Source: Planococcus citri (lineage: Eukaryota > Arthropoda > Insecta > Hemiptera > Pseudococcidae). Taken from it: a DNA stretch of 64,000 nt. Numbering within the stretch: position 1 is the stretch's first letter; each line of letters starts with the position of its first letter. Below, piece by piece: positions 45,801 to 59,206 of the stretch. The position numbers and the translations under genes are program-made. The stretch lies in contig NC_088677.1 in NCBI RefSeq assembly GCF_950023065.1, positions 63,141,469 through 63,205,468 of the forward strand. The letters run 5' to 3'. The notes beneath the pieces were generated by a model. It was not told where the DNA came from. It did not search any database and saw nothing but the letters and a program-made list of their open reading frames with translations.

Positions 45801-47944
45801 TTATTAACCTCGTATAATATGTACAAAGGAATGCGTAATTCGTATCATAACAACAAATTATAACCTACCGAAGACTTGTACTCTAATGTTGAATTTTCTC
45901 AGTACTCGCAAAGAATAAACTAAACGTTCGACATTTAATATTAAAATAGGTAGAAATTACTCGTATTATACGCTTCGAATCAAATTAATACCAAAGTTTA
46001 TGAAAGTAAGCTTATCAGGTATCAAGTTTGGCAGCTAAGGTATAATTTGTGATGGCTTAGACCGAACAAGGATTATAGTTTTAAGTACAATCTTTATAAA
46101 ATCCTCTAATTGAACCGATAATTCGATATTTAATAGTGAATTTTTTCCTATAAAAACTTGATCTGTTCTGTAGGTATATAAATCTCCTCGTACAATGTTA
46201 ACTTACTCATCGTATATTTTTATCCCATTTTCCAAGCATCTATTCTCATCATCTCAACAAAATCTATGTAGGTAATTAGCAGAGTGAAAAAAATAATATC
46301 AAAGATGACCTACATTAAAATTATTATACAAAGTTACGAGATCAGTGTCGTGAAATACTGCCTTATATTTGATAAAATATCAAGTTCGATTTTCACAACG
46401 TTGCTGAAGAGTGAGTGAAACTCAATGATCTATTGAAATAAAAAACATAATGAAATATGAGATTTCAGATATGGAAAACATGACAGAGAAAATTAACGTG
46501 ATGACATAGACGTTCAGCAGTTTTTTCTTATATTTTGTACCATGCGAGTATATGAAATGGAGATGATACGAGAGATTATAATAAATTCAAGCAACCGATA
46601 TTATCTCGAATACAAATCGAATAAAAATAAATAAAAAATCAAATTCGAATGATGAATATGTTCTTACTTCTTATATAAAAAAAAAGATCTAGACAAACGA
46701 TACAAAAAAAAAAAAAAAAAAAAAAAAAAAGGGTATTCGAATTAGGTGTAATTTTTACGAGTTCATTTAGGTACAAAGTATCGCTGTTATAATGAGGTCT
46801 TTTTTTATTTCCATCATTTAAATGCGCGGTGTTTACTAGATGTGTAAAAAATTTGGCACAAGTTCAGGTGATAAGACGTGATATATTGATCGTAGATATC
46901 GTTTAATTTACACTAATTCGTTTGTAGTTCTTATTTAAATTAGTGTTACGTGCGTTGATGTGTCATGATTTTTATTTAATTTGTCTTCGAAGAAATTACT
47001 ACACGAGTGCATAATTATTGAAATTTGTGTTAATTATTTGCGATTTTTTTTTGATTTAATTATATCTACTATTTTTCCCTCTTGATGGATTGTAAATCTA
47101 TAAGACGAAGAATCAAGTTCACTGCTATCAAAGTTGTTATTATGTCGGTATTATTGAACGATGCGGTAACTGTTTAATTATACAAGTGCAAGTGTGTAAG
47201 TTAGGTAAATCGATAATTAACACCTTTTTTTCTCTTTATCGATTTATTAAAAGAATTCTTATTCTATTTGTAGCTGTAAAACATGAAAATTAATCGACAA
47301 TCTTGTCGTATGTAAAAACTGGTTGTATGCTGTGTTAAGATCATCTAAGAAGAAATTATGTAACGACATTGTTACATTATTCAATTACAGAGATTTTCTT
47401 GTTGTAGAGACTGATAAAGAAATAATCAGTTTCGAATAAATGTCATTATTATACGTACTTATTTGTGTATGTTATGTGCATTGATAACTTGTATGTATAC
47501 CTACCTGCTTAGATATGAGAAAAAAAAGTCGTGTGGGTATGTTTGTGTGGTTACACAAAGACAATCGTTTGACCACTTGGTTAATTGTTTATTGCGAAGT
47601 ATGGGAAATGGAAATTCTTATTACTTACTAGTTGAAAACAAAAAAATGTGTGCAGCGGTGGTATATTTTAATTCCTGTAACAGAGGGGATGAAAACTTTC
47701 TTAATGGTTTCTTTTTTTCGTGATGTAAAATTATTTATTACCTTAAATTAAGAAAATAATTACCTCTGTTGCCATAATATCATATTATTTATTGCTTTGG
47801 GATTGGGAATCCCGTCGATGGGGGAGTACGAAAAATTGGTTTGAAGGAGAAAATGCATCTTTGTTTTGAGGGAAGTTGCAAAAAAAAAGTTGGTTTCGTG
47901 TAGGAGCTGTACGTAGGTAATGCACATTTCCCTGTTATCCTTTA

Positions 47945-47996
<52 letters not shown>

Positions 47997-49854
47997 TTAT
48001 TTCAATAACTGTTTTTTTTTTTTTTGGTGATTTGTGTTGTGTTCCCTACTTGAATGTTTTTTTTTTTTTTTTTTTTTTCAGAGCTTGTCATCCCAGAAAG
48101 CTTTTATCACCTTTTTCTAAACATAGGTACATATAAAAAAATTAGGCCTACTGAAAAAATTGTCGGTCGATTGAGAGCTCTTTCATGCACTTTTTCTTGT
48201 GAGAATAATTTCGTAAATTTTCTAGGTGTTCTTGTAATTTCCCCTTTCTCTCCAAGAGATAGGTAGTTCTGAAACTGAAAGAGACTAAAAAGTATAGTCG
48301 ACACATATTTTTCGTGTTTTTAATTCGAAGCTGCGATCACTGTTCTGTTATCTCTATCTCTTATGCTTGTATTTGGTTATGACTTATGACTGATCTGATA
48401 AATTGAATTTTCTGTTACAGGTGAGTAAATACAAACAAGATTTCAATCTTTAAAGGTGGATTTTTTTCTGCATGTTACAAACTTCATGCGATGGCGTACA
48501 TAGGCCTTTATTACAGGTAAAATTGCACTCATTTTATGAACTACCTATGTACTTATTCACGAACGAGAAAGAGGTTTAGAATTAAATGATTCAGATGAAA
48601 CCTCTGTTAAAAGTGGTCTCTTCCCTGGTTGACGAGATTTACGAAGATAATTTTTTTTTAAGGAAAAAAAATACGATCAATTTTTTATAATTTTTTCATA
48701 TCTCAATTTTTGTGGTGGGACGGAGGAGGGTGTAAAATGTAATTTATTTTAAGCTCGTTTTGACCCCTGATGGCTTTTTTTACACTTGTGAGGGTTCTTT
48801 ACAGTGATTGTCTTTCAAGGCTCTCTGATATTTTTTTGCTATTGATAGGTACATTTGAGGAATTAAAATGGAAAAAATTGAATAAAATTTTCTGCAAAAA
48901 GTACAATTTTTATTTATAAAAGTAAAAAATTAAACAACTTTTTGCAAAAAAATTGTTTCTTTATTTTTACAATGTATTTTTTGTAGGCCCATACCTGTTT
49001 TCAAGTCACGATTTCATAGACGATTAACAATTTCCATTTTGAGAAAACCATGACCATCTGATATAAATGAAAATGGAGTGTATCAAAGAACTATTGCAAG
49101 ATAGGGTCGAAGTGCAGAAATTGCCAAATTCCAACTAAGCTTGTGTTTAATAAAAATTGAAGTGGATTTTACATTATTTTCCTGACGAATTTGCAACTGA
49201 CCAGTCAGATCAGTGGCTCCTAAAATTTCCAGAAAAAGTGTTGAAAACAAATTTCGTTGATATGAATCCATCTTTTCATCCTTGACTTGAAAAAATATTA
49301 TTTTGTTCAGAAAAAATTTCAAAAAAAGGAAAAGTCTTGCATGTTCTATTCAGAATTTATATTTTTTTAAAAATATTTCTTTCTCCAAATGAAGTATCAT
49401 CTCTGTTGCTTCATTTGTCAAGTTTTTTTTTTTCGAGAAATAAAATCTGATTTCTTGAAAATAATTTTAGGTGTTAAATTTTTTTTAATCACAAAAAAAT
49501 TCATTAAATTTTACACAATGTCTTGTTTTCTGTAAAAAGTGGCCAAAAATCTGTCCTTTTACTAAAATTGCCAAAAAGTTTCGCTTCTTGCTAAAATTAC
49601 TGCAAATTGTCGCTTTTTTGCAAAAAATTTCAAAAAGTTACAATTATTTTATTTCCAAAATTACCCAAAAATACTGTTTTTTTTTTGCCAGAAAATGTCG
49701 AAAAGGCATGCATTTTTACCAAAAAAATTAAAAAACGTAGTTTTTTCAACAAAAATTGCGAATAAATAGATTTTTAATTTTTTGTAAATATACATATATT
49801 AAGTAAGTACTTACTTACGTACTTCATGAAAATTTTGCTCTCATAAAAATTATA
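42845..49854. other. Long non-coding interval
   Basis: No gene supported on either strand. Homopolymer tracts: poly(A) at about 46707-46730 and about 47948-47990, poly(T) at about 48057-48078, C run at about 44090. AT-rich words dominate. Confidence 0.45.
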
Positions 49855-50490
49855 GCTTTTTAACAAAATGGACAAAAAGTCTCACTTTTTTAAGAAATGG
49901 CCCAAAAGTCTCGGGTTTTTGTCAGAAATGACCAAAAAGTGTCACATTGTACCGATACCTCTTTTTTTAAAAGTACTGATTTCTTGCTGAAAGAATCAAA
50001 GTCTTGCTTTTTGCCAAAAAAAAAAACTTGAAAATTTACAAAATAATTTGCTTATTAGGAAACTTGCTAAAAATTGTTTTTTTTTTTGCAAAAAATCCCA
50101 AAAAGTCTCGTCACATTTTTACTCAAAATTTGCAGAATACAAAGTCCAAACGTTTCAAAATTGAAAACCAGATCATTTCGAATGTTCTGTTTTGATCTGG
50201 TAATTTTCAATTTTGAAAAGTTGGAATATTTTGAAAATTTTGGGTAAAAACCGACGAGACTTTTTGGAATTTCTTGCAAAGAAACAATTTTAAACAAGTT
50301 ATAGCTAAAAAGTAAAAATGTTTGTAAATTTATGAAAAAAGCAAGACTTTGATTCTTTTAGCAAAAAATCAGGATTTAAAAAAAAATATTGACAGAATGT
50401 GACACTTTATAGCCATTTCTGGCAAAAAAAAAAATAAGACTGGGGTCATTTTTGAAAAAAGTGAGACTTTTTAGCCATTTTGTTTTTAAA
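49855..50490. repeat. ~640-bp AT-rich foldback
   Basis: The two halves are imperfect inverted copies about a centre near 50172: AACAAAATGG.CAAAAAGTCTCAC at the outside, GAATCAAAGTCTTGC in mid-arm, and an almost perfect inner stem TTGAAAACCAGATCA / TGATCTGGTAATTTTCAA. AAAAAGTCTCAC-type words repeat through both arms. No target duplication was recognised. Confidence 0.8.
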
Positions 50491-51399
50491 AAAAATGTTC
50501 TGTTTTTTTTTGGTAATTTTTTTCTACGTTAAAGTGATTTGCTAACATTTTCTCATTGTTTAGGTTACTTTCAATATATTTAGCTCAGGCTCTGTTAAAT
50601 TCTGAAAAAATTTCTCTTATTCTTTGGTTTTGATCTTGATAAAACTCACCAAAAAAATCAAACTTGTTCAAGAAATGGAAAAAATGTTGTTGAAATCTCA
50701 TTGAAATGACCCAAAATGTGTTGTTAAATTGATTTAATAGAACGACAATTACGTTACGCTCAAATTTGAAGTGGATCTGGGCTATTAGCTATTACGTACC
50801 TAATTCTTAAATTTTCAACTCACTCATTGGCAATTAATTTTTTCCACCTACAATTCCTACACTCTACACGATTCCTATTTCTACATCATCCCATCGAAGT
50901 AGCTATAATCTACAGGCTACTGTTCGACCTCATCTCATGTGCCTCTGAAATTAACTAGACCTTATCAAAACCATTCCGAATTAATACGGATGATAAACTC
51001 GGATTAATTGATTAAACTTGATAACTTCTTGGAAATTACGACTCGTCATCATCCTTATCGTTAAATCCACACTAAAAAAAAACCTGCGATGGAATTAATG
51101 AGGAAATTCGCATCAACGTGACATTTATGACTCATTGTTCAACGTCAACACTAGCAGTAGCATCCGAATCCGAATCCGAATCAAAATTCAAACACTGGAA
51201 GTGCAGAAAGAGTGTTAGATGAGACGCTTGTGTTGTGTCTCACATCTCGCTGCAATATTCACAATATTATTCGAACACGTAGTGTAGTGTAAAAAATTTT
51301 TCTTATTCAACTTCACCTGAACAGAATCCAGCACGTGCTTTTTATCGCATCGCGCGACAAACGAAAACGAAAAGGGTGAAGGAGTTACGGAACACCTCG
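50491..51399. other. Non-coding, upstream of the promoter-like block
   Basis: No gene or repeat recognised. Confidence 0.4.
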
Positions 51400-52002
51400 T
51401 ACTCCAAGACAATAGTAACCGGCGGCGTGATTTCAACGTCGTAGAGAGCGCCACGCGGCGCAGGAAAGCTGCGCCTTACCCCGCCACCTCGTCCCGCGCC
51501 CTACTATCGAGTTTTTATTTTACAATTTAGGTCTAGTAGCGAACGAGAACGCCGAGCTCGAAGATAAGTTGTCTGTACGGCGTCTTTGTCGGTTCACGTT
51601 TTGTGTACGAGAGTTTGTGCTTGTTATTTTCGTACGTAAAATATTCTAAAAAATATTTTTCGTAGTATCATTTTGTGTTATTTAATCTAGTTTTCGTCGA
51701 AGAAAAATAATTTTGCGAGTTTTTTCTCTCTTTTGTCGAGAAGCTAATTGCTTAATTTTCGAGTGTTACTTCGGTGATTCGATTCGTGTTGTGGTGTAAA
51801 GTGTTATCTTTGTTGTGCGAATATACCTCCGAAAGGTATATAAAATATTGCTCAAGTTTGATATTTTTTTACTCGAGTGTGTATGTTAAAATAGTGCTGA
51901 TTCAGTGATTAGTTCTACGAGGCGATTAATGAATCGCCATTTTCCATGATTGAACGCAATGGGTGTCGGTTTTTTACACACAATTTCGCGGAATATTTAT
52001 AT
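51400..52002 (+). promoter_or_regulatory. GC-rich promoter-like block and probable 5' leader exon
   Basis: About 51420-51510 is the most GC- and CpG-rich stretch of the right half, followed by GTTCACGTTTTGTGTACGAG and several hundred bases of T/G-rich leader-like sequence with no long frame. The segment ends at a strong donor, GTAAGT at 52003-52008. Short frames starting at ATGs at about 51947 and 51959 run into the donor or just past it. This would be a leader or first exon of a plus-strand gene whose coding exons lie past the window or deep in it. Inference from composition and donor only. Confidence 0.4.
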
Positions 52003-52008
52003 GTAAGT

Positions 52009-55000
52009 ATTTGGTATTCGATTTACTCTTTTTCTCGTCAGCTTCGTAAGAATCAGTCGAAAAATTCGTCTGAATGATGAATGAATTACTCGATACTCGT
52101 ATTCGATGCGATGGTGGTGTAATTTTTAAACACACGAGCTCTTGAACTCGAATCCAACCGAATGTGTATATATCGTAGATTCGTCGAAAATCTAACTCTT
52201 ATGATGAGCCAGCTACGCGGAAAATAACGCGGTTCGTGAAACAAGATCAAAAGTATTTTTTAACATCTGATTAGAGAAGTTGGGTTGCTTTTTCAGCAAC
52301 GAAATGTAATTGAAATATTACGTTACGATGTAATTATTTTCGATGTAATCGTTTGAAGTTGGCTGTAATCCTTTTTTAACTCGATGAGAACAGAGAAAAG
52401 AGATGGTTTCTTTATTAGTAAAGTTTTCACCCCATTTTGCTATTTAGAGAGTTGTTTAGTAGGTAAGGTACATTGGCTTCTCGTGTACCTACTCTTGTAT
52501 AGTACGAATAAGTTCATGTTACACATCTCAGCACGAATCTCCTCACAATAAAGTCTGCAGGTAGGCAAAATCTATGCGAACCAAAAAAGTCAAAGCTGAG
52601 AGCCAACGGCAAGTCGAATCATGAACGATCCAGCCGAGTTTTTATGTTGTATTTTATTCTCTAAAAAATGTACCTACTCTTGTACATTACATTACGAGAT
52701 TACTCTTCTTATATAGTAGATAGGTACCTTCTGTATTAAGTATTAAAAAAGCGAGGTTACTCTTGTGTGGGCTTACTGTACGAAGTACGATGTCCCAGGT
52801 GCTGGGAAGCGCGATCGTCATCTCGTTGTACATTTCAGAATCATGTAGCTGGGTTTTATTTCGTGACAAAAGTTCAACAAAAGGTGTACTAGCTACCTGA
52901 GAATAAACATTGTTTATAAAAAAAGTGGTACTCGCCGGTACATCGTCCATTCTGCTGAGTCGTGGCTCTGGTTATTGCTCCTTAGTTCTTATAATAATGA
53001 ATAATTTAAAAGATTCTTTGTTATCTTGGCGAATAAACGCCTATATGGGTAGTTTGTTTACATGCGTACCTGACTACGAGTATATTGGATTCGTTGTTGC
53101 TGTTGGGTTTTGTGTGGTTGAAATTCTTTACCGATGATTAGAGTATTAGTATTGAGGTGATGTTTGGTTATCTTGACACTTGACTCTTGACAGATAGGTG
53201 ATATTATTGTGTAGTTGTGAATGTACTCGTAAAGATATCGGAGGCTTTCTTTCGCTATTGTTCGAGGTGGTCGTAATCTCGTTCAGGTTTTTTTCGTAGA
53301 TTACTCAGGTGCTTTTAGAACTTGATTCGTTTGATAAAAATACCTACTTACTGCTTGTGTGAGTGAAATTCTACATTGTGCAAATCGTTAGGAATTTATT
53401 ACTTGTATGAGATTATGACTATTTTTATCGACTATCGTTGTATAGAAATGTGTGATTTGAAGTCGAGAATGTTCGTTCAGTGGTACCCAGGTTCCCAATC
53501 CCATGCGACGAATGAAACGATATGTTGTGTAAAAAGACTGATTGAATTTTTTCTCTAATATTCTCTCTTGTTATAAAGTTTGAGCATTAAAAAAAACTCC
53601 ATTTCATGCTCTCTGTACAACTTTCTTTTTTTCATCAGTTTATTATTATTGAAATGATTTCAGTACAGGATATTATTCTGAATAAAATTTGATCGAAGTA
53701 AACAGAAATAATCGGGTCATTCCTCGTCAATCCAACCAAGAAGTGGAAAGAGGGTTGGCGATTTTTTGAAATTTTTCCTATGGAAAGACCTTCTAAAGGG
53801 ATGACCAATGGCGCAAATCGCAGCCCTCTAGACCTTTTTTGAAGGCTGCTAGGGGGTGTCAAAGTTTTCAGTGAACTTGAAATATCATCCATTTCAGCAG
53901 TGGATTACTCGATAACCGAGATACACCTACCAAAATGGAACTATTTCCAATAGTTAGAGGGTTTGAAAGGATTTTTGGTGATATCATAAAAATCAGTGTT
54001 GCCACTTTTTTCCGTATGAAAAATTAGCTCAAAAAGTTTCAAAATATAGTTTTCATATTGTTCTGACTCAAAAATTCTGAAAAAAATATATTATGGACAT
54101 TGGACAACTTTTCATGTTATTGAACAACATATTAAAAAATTGGGATTACGTTATTCTGTAAAGTCGTTTTTAAAAAATGATTTAAAACATGAAAAAAAGT
54201 TTTGATTGGTGAAGTTGACTCATTTGACCCTTATTTTTACGTATCCGTTGAAATTCACTCAATGAAATGAACTCATCACAAAAAAATCAAAATTCGAAAA
54301 AATTCAATTTTCAGTTTCAAACATTAAAAGAAGTTTGAATTTATTCAGTTGCCTTATTTTGACCTCTTTCTGACGTATTTCATGAAACACTAATGAGTTT
54401 CCAATTATTTACAAATTTTTGAAATTTTCCTTCATTTCAATTTTATTAACAAGAATTTTTCAAAAATTGAACGATTTTCCTAAGATAATTTTCCCAATTT
54501 CCTCACCGTTTACAGTGACTTAAATTTCCTGGGTTTATGCTTTATGGATTTGAATGTTACCAGAAATTTTTCTCATCAATTTCCAGAAACTTTTCGTGGG
54601 AAATTTCTTATCATCTCTAGACTGAATTAACGTAGCAGTATGAATGAAAAAGTAAAGGCCGCTGCTACCGTCATATCTTGTTTCAAAGTTTGTCAAAGGA
54701 AGAAATGGGAAGAAAATATTTATGAATTGCTGTCTCTCAAACACTTACTAGGTAGGATAATGTTGATGATTTGAAAATGAATGATGCATAGGTAGTTGAT
54801 TCTGTTTGAAGTGATTTCAAGCAATAAACAACATATTACTCGAAGAATTAATTCTTGTTATTGTTGAGACATTTTTCTATTTTATTTTTCAATCATTGAT
54901 TTTTATTTCGTCTTAGAACATTTTGTGAATTTTTTTGTATCGCAAATATTCGAAATTCTGACATTAAGTTATAGGTATGTATATTAGCTGAAAAGTGTAA

Positions 55001-58000
55001 TTCAAGTACAAAATTGTCATAACTTTTCAAATAATTTCAGATTGAAATTATCGTGATTTCTGAACAATAATTTTACAAGAAAGCTAAAAAAGTAAGCTTT
55101 TTTGAAAGAAATGAAAAATCATCAAAATTTTTAAATGTAAAATATTAAAGCTGTTTGTTATTGAAAATTCGGTATACTTATTGCGTTGCAAAAATGTCTA
55201 CAAAAAGAGAAAAAAATTTAGTTGAAATTGAGAACCTTGTTTTTTGAATTTTTTAAAAACTTTTGTGATGCTTTTTTTCAATTTTCAACTTTTTGTCGAT
55301 GAATTTTCAAATTGGTGGGTTTTTGAAATTTTTTTGATCTTTCTCGAATAAGAATTATGAGAAATAAATCAAGAAATCTGGCATACATTTTTGGAGCAAC
55401 TCAGTGAAGATTTTGGCATAATATAGCATTTTAAATGAGTGGAAAAAGCTCAATCTTTTTTGTTAGACAGTCGAAAATTTTCAAAACCAACATAAGTTGG
55501 AGAAGATAGCAACGAAAATGTTAGCATAGAAAAATTTGGCATATTTTTTTGTATAATCTAGCATACTTTTTTCTTCAATAAAAAATTTTGAGATGCCATT
55601 GTGGAACGAAGTGCTTGAGAGAAAATGAAATTGCAGTTTAAAAATACAGATATTGCTCGATTTCGGCTTATTTTTCAGTAGACTGAAACCAGAATTTTGA
55701 ATTTTATATAATTTTATGTATTCAAGAAAATTTGAAAAACTTCCACTTTGCTCGAATGACAAAGTATAATCTTAAATATTTATAATTTATAACCTGAAAA
55801 AAATACGAAAAAACATCACCTCGATTTTTTGGCATGTTAATCTTGAAAAGTTGTCCTTGGGGTAAATTTTTCAGAAGTTTTGAACATGAACACGATTATG
55901 AAAATACCCAAGTTTTGGTTTTTAGAAAGATGGCAACTCTGATCTTCAACTGCATATTTCCAAAAATCCCTTCTATAAGCTCAAAAATTGAAAAAATTCC
56001 AAATTTGAACCTTGTGGTTTTCAAGTTACTCAAAGGTAACCAAAAAGAACTGCTCCTAAAAGATTGGACTGACTACTTGAATTTTTTAGAGTGGGCTGGA
56101 CTGGGAAATTTTCAGAAATAATTTTCTTCTTTACGTCATCCTTCTGTTTTATGAGTCTAAAAAATTACTAGGTATAGCAAAAGGTCTTTTTTAAAAAAAA
56201 TTTGTACTCTACAATTTTTGTTCCAACTTTTATGTCATATCAGTGCAATTTGAAAAGTTATTTTCAAAAAACGAAAATACGGATATACTGGCCTTAAAGG
56301 GACTCTCAAAAGTGAAATACGTAAGATATGATTTTAGGGTAGTTTGAGAATTTTAATTTCACACGATGAAATTATGATTTGAACCAAGAATGACTTTAGA
56401 TTAATTTACCCTCCCCTTCACTTCTCTCATTAAAGCACTAAGTATCCTTCTACAGCTTATTTAAAATCCATTTTCTCTCATGTTATTTCTGCTGTGAAAA
56501 AAAAACTCATTCGAATTGTGTACTCATCAACATCACCAAGTGAGCGATAAAAAGCGATTATTAAACGCTGCCTCGACGCGAGCCACAGTTCGAGTCGAAA
56601 CCACCCCTTATAAAAACATCTCATCCGCAACAGAAAAGACCATCTAACGACATAACTTACGATCTGCAGAATCGGACTTGCGACGACCCAACTCTCGAAA
56701 CATCTTTAATCAATCTGAACAGCTATTTCCGCATTTTCAGCGAACCGGATATTTACAAAAGGAAAAGCTCGATGGCGCGAATGGAAGGACGAACGTTGGA
56801 ATTCATTTCGTTCGGTGGCAATATCTTGGCAGCATTTTCGTATCTACATATTTGAGACGACGAATCTGATTAAAAGTAAACACTAAACGCCGATCAACAG
56901 CCATTATGTTAATACTTTGAGCGTAGAATTTCGCCGTATAGTATGGTAAATACAGGGTATATGTATACGAGTAATCGAGTATATGTATAGCCATAAAAGC
57001 TAATCGAGAGGTCGTCTCGATGCAGAGTAGGAAAAAAAATCAAAGCTCACGTGCTCGTCTTAAAATCACTACTACAATTGCGTCATTACACGAATACGCG
57101 CGCGCTTTTACGCGGCAAACTTTTTAAACGAAAATTATACATTATTCATGGAGAGTGATTAACACAAAAGAGAACCGTAGAGTGTTGAAGTGAGATCGAG
57201 TAAAAAGAGAGAAAAAAAGATACAAACTTTAAAGTACCATTAGAAAAGTCATTAACGGTAGGGTTCCTTAAGTAGTTTCATTAAAAAGAGAAAAGCAACG
57301 AGGAATTTTTCGATGATACGAGTAAAGACTACATCGGGACAGACAGAGAGAGCGAGAGCCTTCATAACACACGTAATACCAACCAACTACCAAGGCAGCA
57401 CATCTCCAGCACACAGGCCAAACTTTCGAGTATTAATAAATGTCGTCGTACGAATGAAATATTTATGTAATAAATTATCATCATTTTGTCCACCCGGCTT
57501 CTCCGGGGGTACTTATGTATCGAGATTCCGGGGGTCGAGTCGAGGAAAAAAATCGTATCATTTTTTTCAACACTTAGTATTCATTTTCATCTCTTCACTT
57601 TACCAAACACGATGTATTCCGAAGATATAATAGTTTACTCGTATACCACAATTTTTAATGCTTTTTTTTTCCTTCCTTAATTTCGGTCGTATTACGATAT
57701 ATCATTCGTCCGAGACAAAAATATTAAATGAAAATATCAACATTCGAAATGTAGTTTTGTCAGGCTCACAGCCAAATAATATTTCAGGTAAGGGCTGTAA
57801 TAATAATTCTACGGCTTGACTTTACAAACTGGTAGGCCAAGGAAAGGGAAGTTAATAATTAATATGTACTTTTAAGGGAACTATTCGAACCGGAATTCGT
57901 ATGGATTGTAATAGGATCAGAATACACCTTAATTTGTTACCTACTTACACTGAAACGATAGAGTTGATTTTTCGAGGTTTTTTGAGGATGGATAAGGGGG

Positions 58001-58899
58001 AGATTTTTGAATGCATGAAAAAAAATTGAGTGATGAATTTGCAGGCAAAGGAAACTAGATTTTTTGAAAAAGGTGTTGCAGGTTAAGATGATCGAATCGA
58101 CCTATGGTGGGTTTTCAAACAAAACTGCACTTAAAAGGTCGACTGCGATGATAAATACAGGTCGATTCGATCAATTGAGGTGAAAAGTTCGTGTTTTCTT
58201 TTGGAAACATGTTCCTAATTTTGAAGATAGGGGAACCCATCTAATTTTTTCGTTTTTTCAAAATGATTTTTTGCTTACTTACAGAATTTCGAAATTTTTA
58301 AGCGCCCATTTTGTAATAAAGTATCAGAGGTACGGTCACTATTTTTCCGCAAAATATTTGTAATATCTTGAAAACCTTCCCCCGGGTTGAAAATATTACA
58401 TAGAATGAAAGAATAGAATATCTATCTGGGTTCTGGGCCTTCATTTCAAAAAAAGGTGGGGTGGAGCAGGCAATTTCGACCGGAATTCAAAATAATTGAT
58501 ATGCCGTGTGACGTATCGATTGTTTGAGTTTTGGGAGTGCTGAGTCTGAATTTCATCTTGATTTTTTGATCTGGCCCTCCAAACGCCCCCTCCCTCTATG
58601 CACCTCAGTTTGGTTCGAAAACGAGAAAAATGAGAATGCTGTGTGTGTCATATTGCCTATTGTTTTTTTTAAAGGGGCTGATGCTAAGTCCGAACTGAGA
58701 GTACCAGATCGAAAAACTAGCTACAAATTGATATTTGAAGCTCTAGTTTGAATTATGTTCACGCAAATACATCGATTGCAATGTCTACTCTTCGTGGTTG
58801 AAAAATTGCATCCAAGTTATTCAAAAGAGTGCAGTCATACTTTCTTCATAGATTTCAAAAATTTTAAAAGCATGTAGAATTGATAGTGAGAAGCACAAA
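52009..58899. other. Long non-coding interval (possible intron)
   Basis: If the donor at 52003 is real this may be intron. Contains AT-rich tracts and short chance frames; the frames at 52687-52950 (-), 55834-56121 (+) and 57313-57630 (+) have no recognised motifs. Confidence 0.4.
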
Positions 58900-59206
58900 C
58901 AGGGTGTCTTATCAGGTCGTGAAAGTCGCGAAAAAGTCGCAATTTTGAAAATAGGTCGCGAAAGTTGAGAAAAAGGTTGCGATTTTGAAAACAGATCGCG
59001 AAAGACGCGAAAAAAGTCGCGATTTTTTCCAAAAAAAATATCAAAAAGGTCGCTAAAAATCGTTCTGAATTAGATGAAGTTTCAATTTTTTTTTCATATT
59101 TCTTTAGTACGGATCATTTTTTCGTTGAAAAGGGGGGAGGGTGCTGGAATAAAGTTGCAAAAAAATGTCGCGAAAAGTTGCGATTTTTGGATTTGGTAGA
59201 CACCTG
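58900..59206. mobile_element. 307-bp MITE-like element with CAGGGTGTCT ends
   Basis: Begins CAGGGTGTCT and ends AGACACCTG, with GTCGCGAAA/GTCGCGATTTT units repeated inward of both ends. No clear target duplication, so the exact boundaries are uncertain. No coding capacity. Confidence 0.6.

Noticed and set aside
53994..55940. CAGTGTTGCCA paired with TGGCAACTCTG as a possible hAT element
   Set aside because: The ends match imperfectly and the eight flanking bases on each side do not agree, so no insertion can be claimed.
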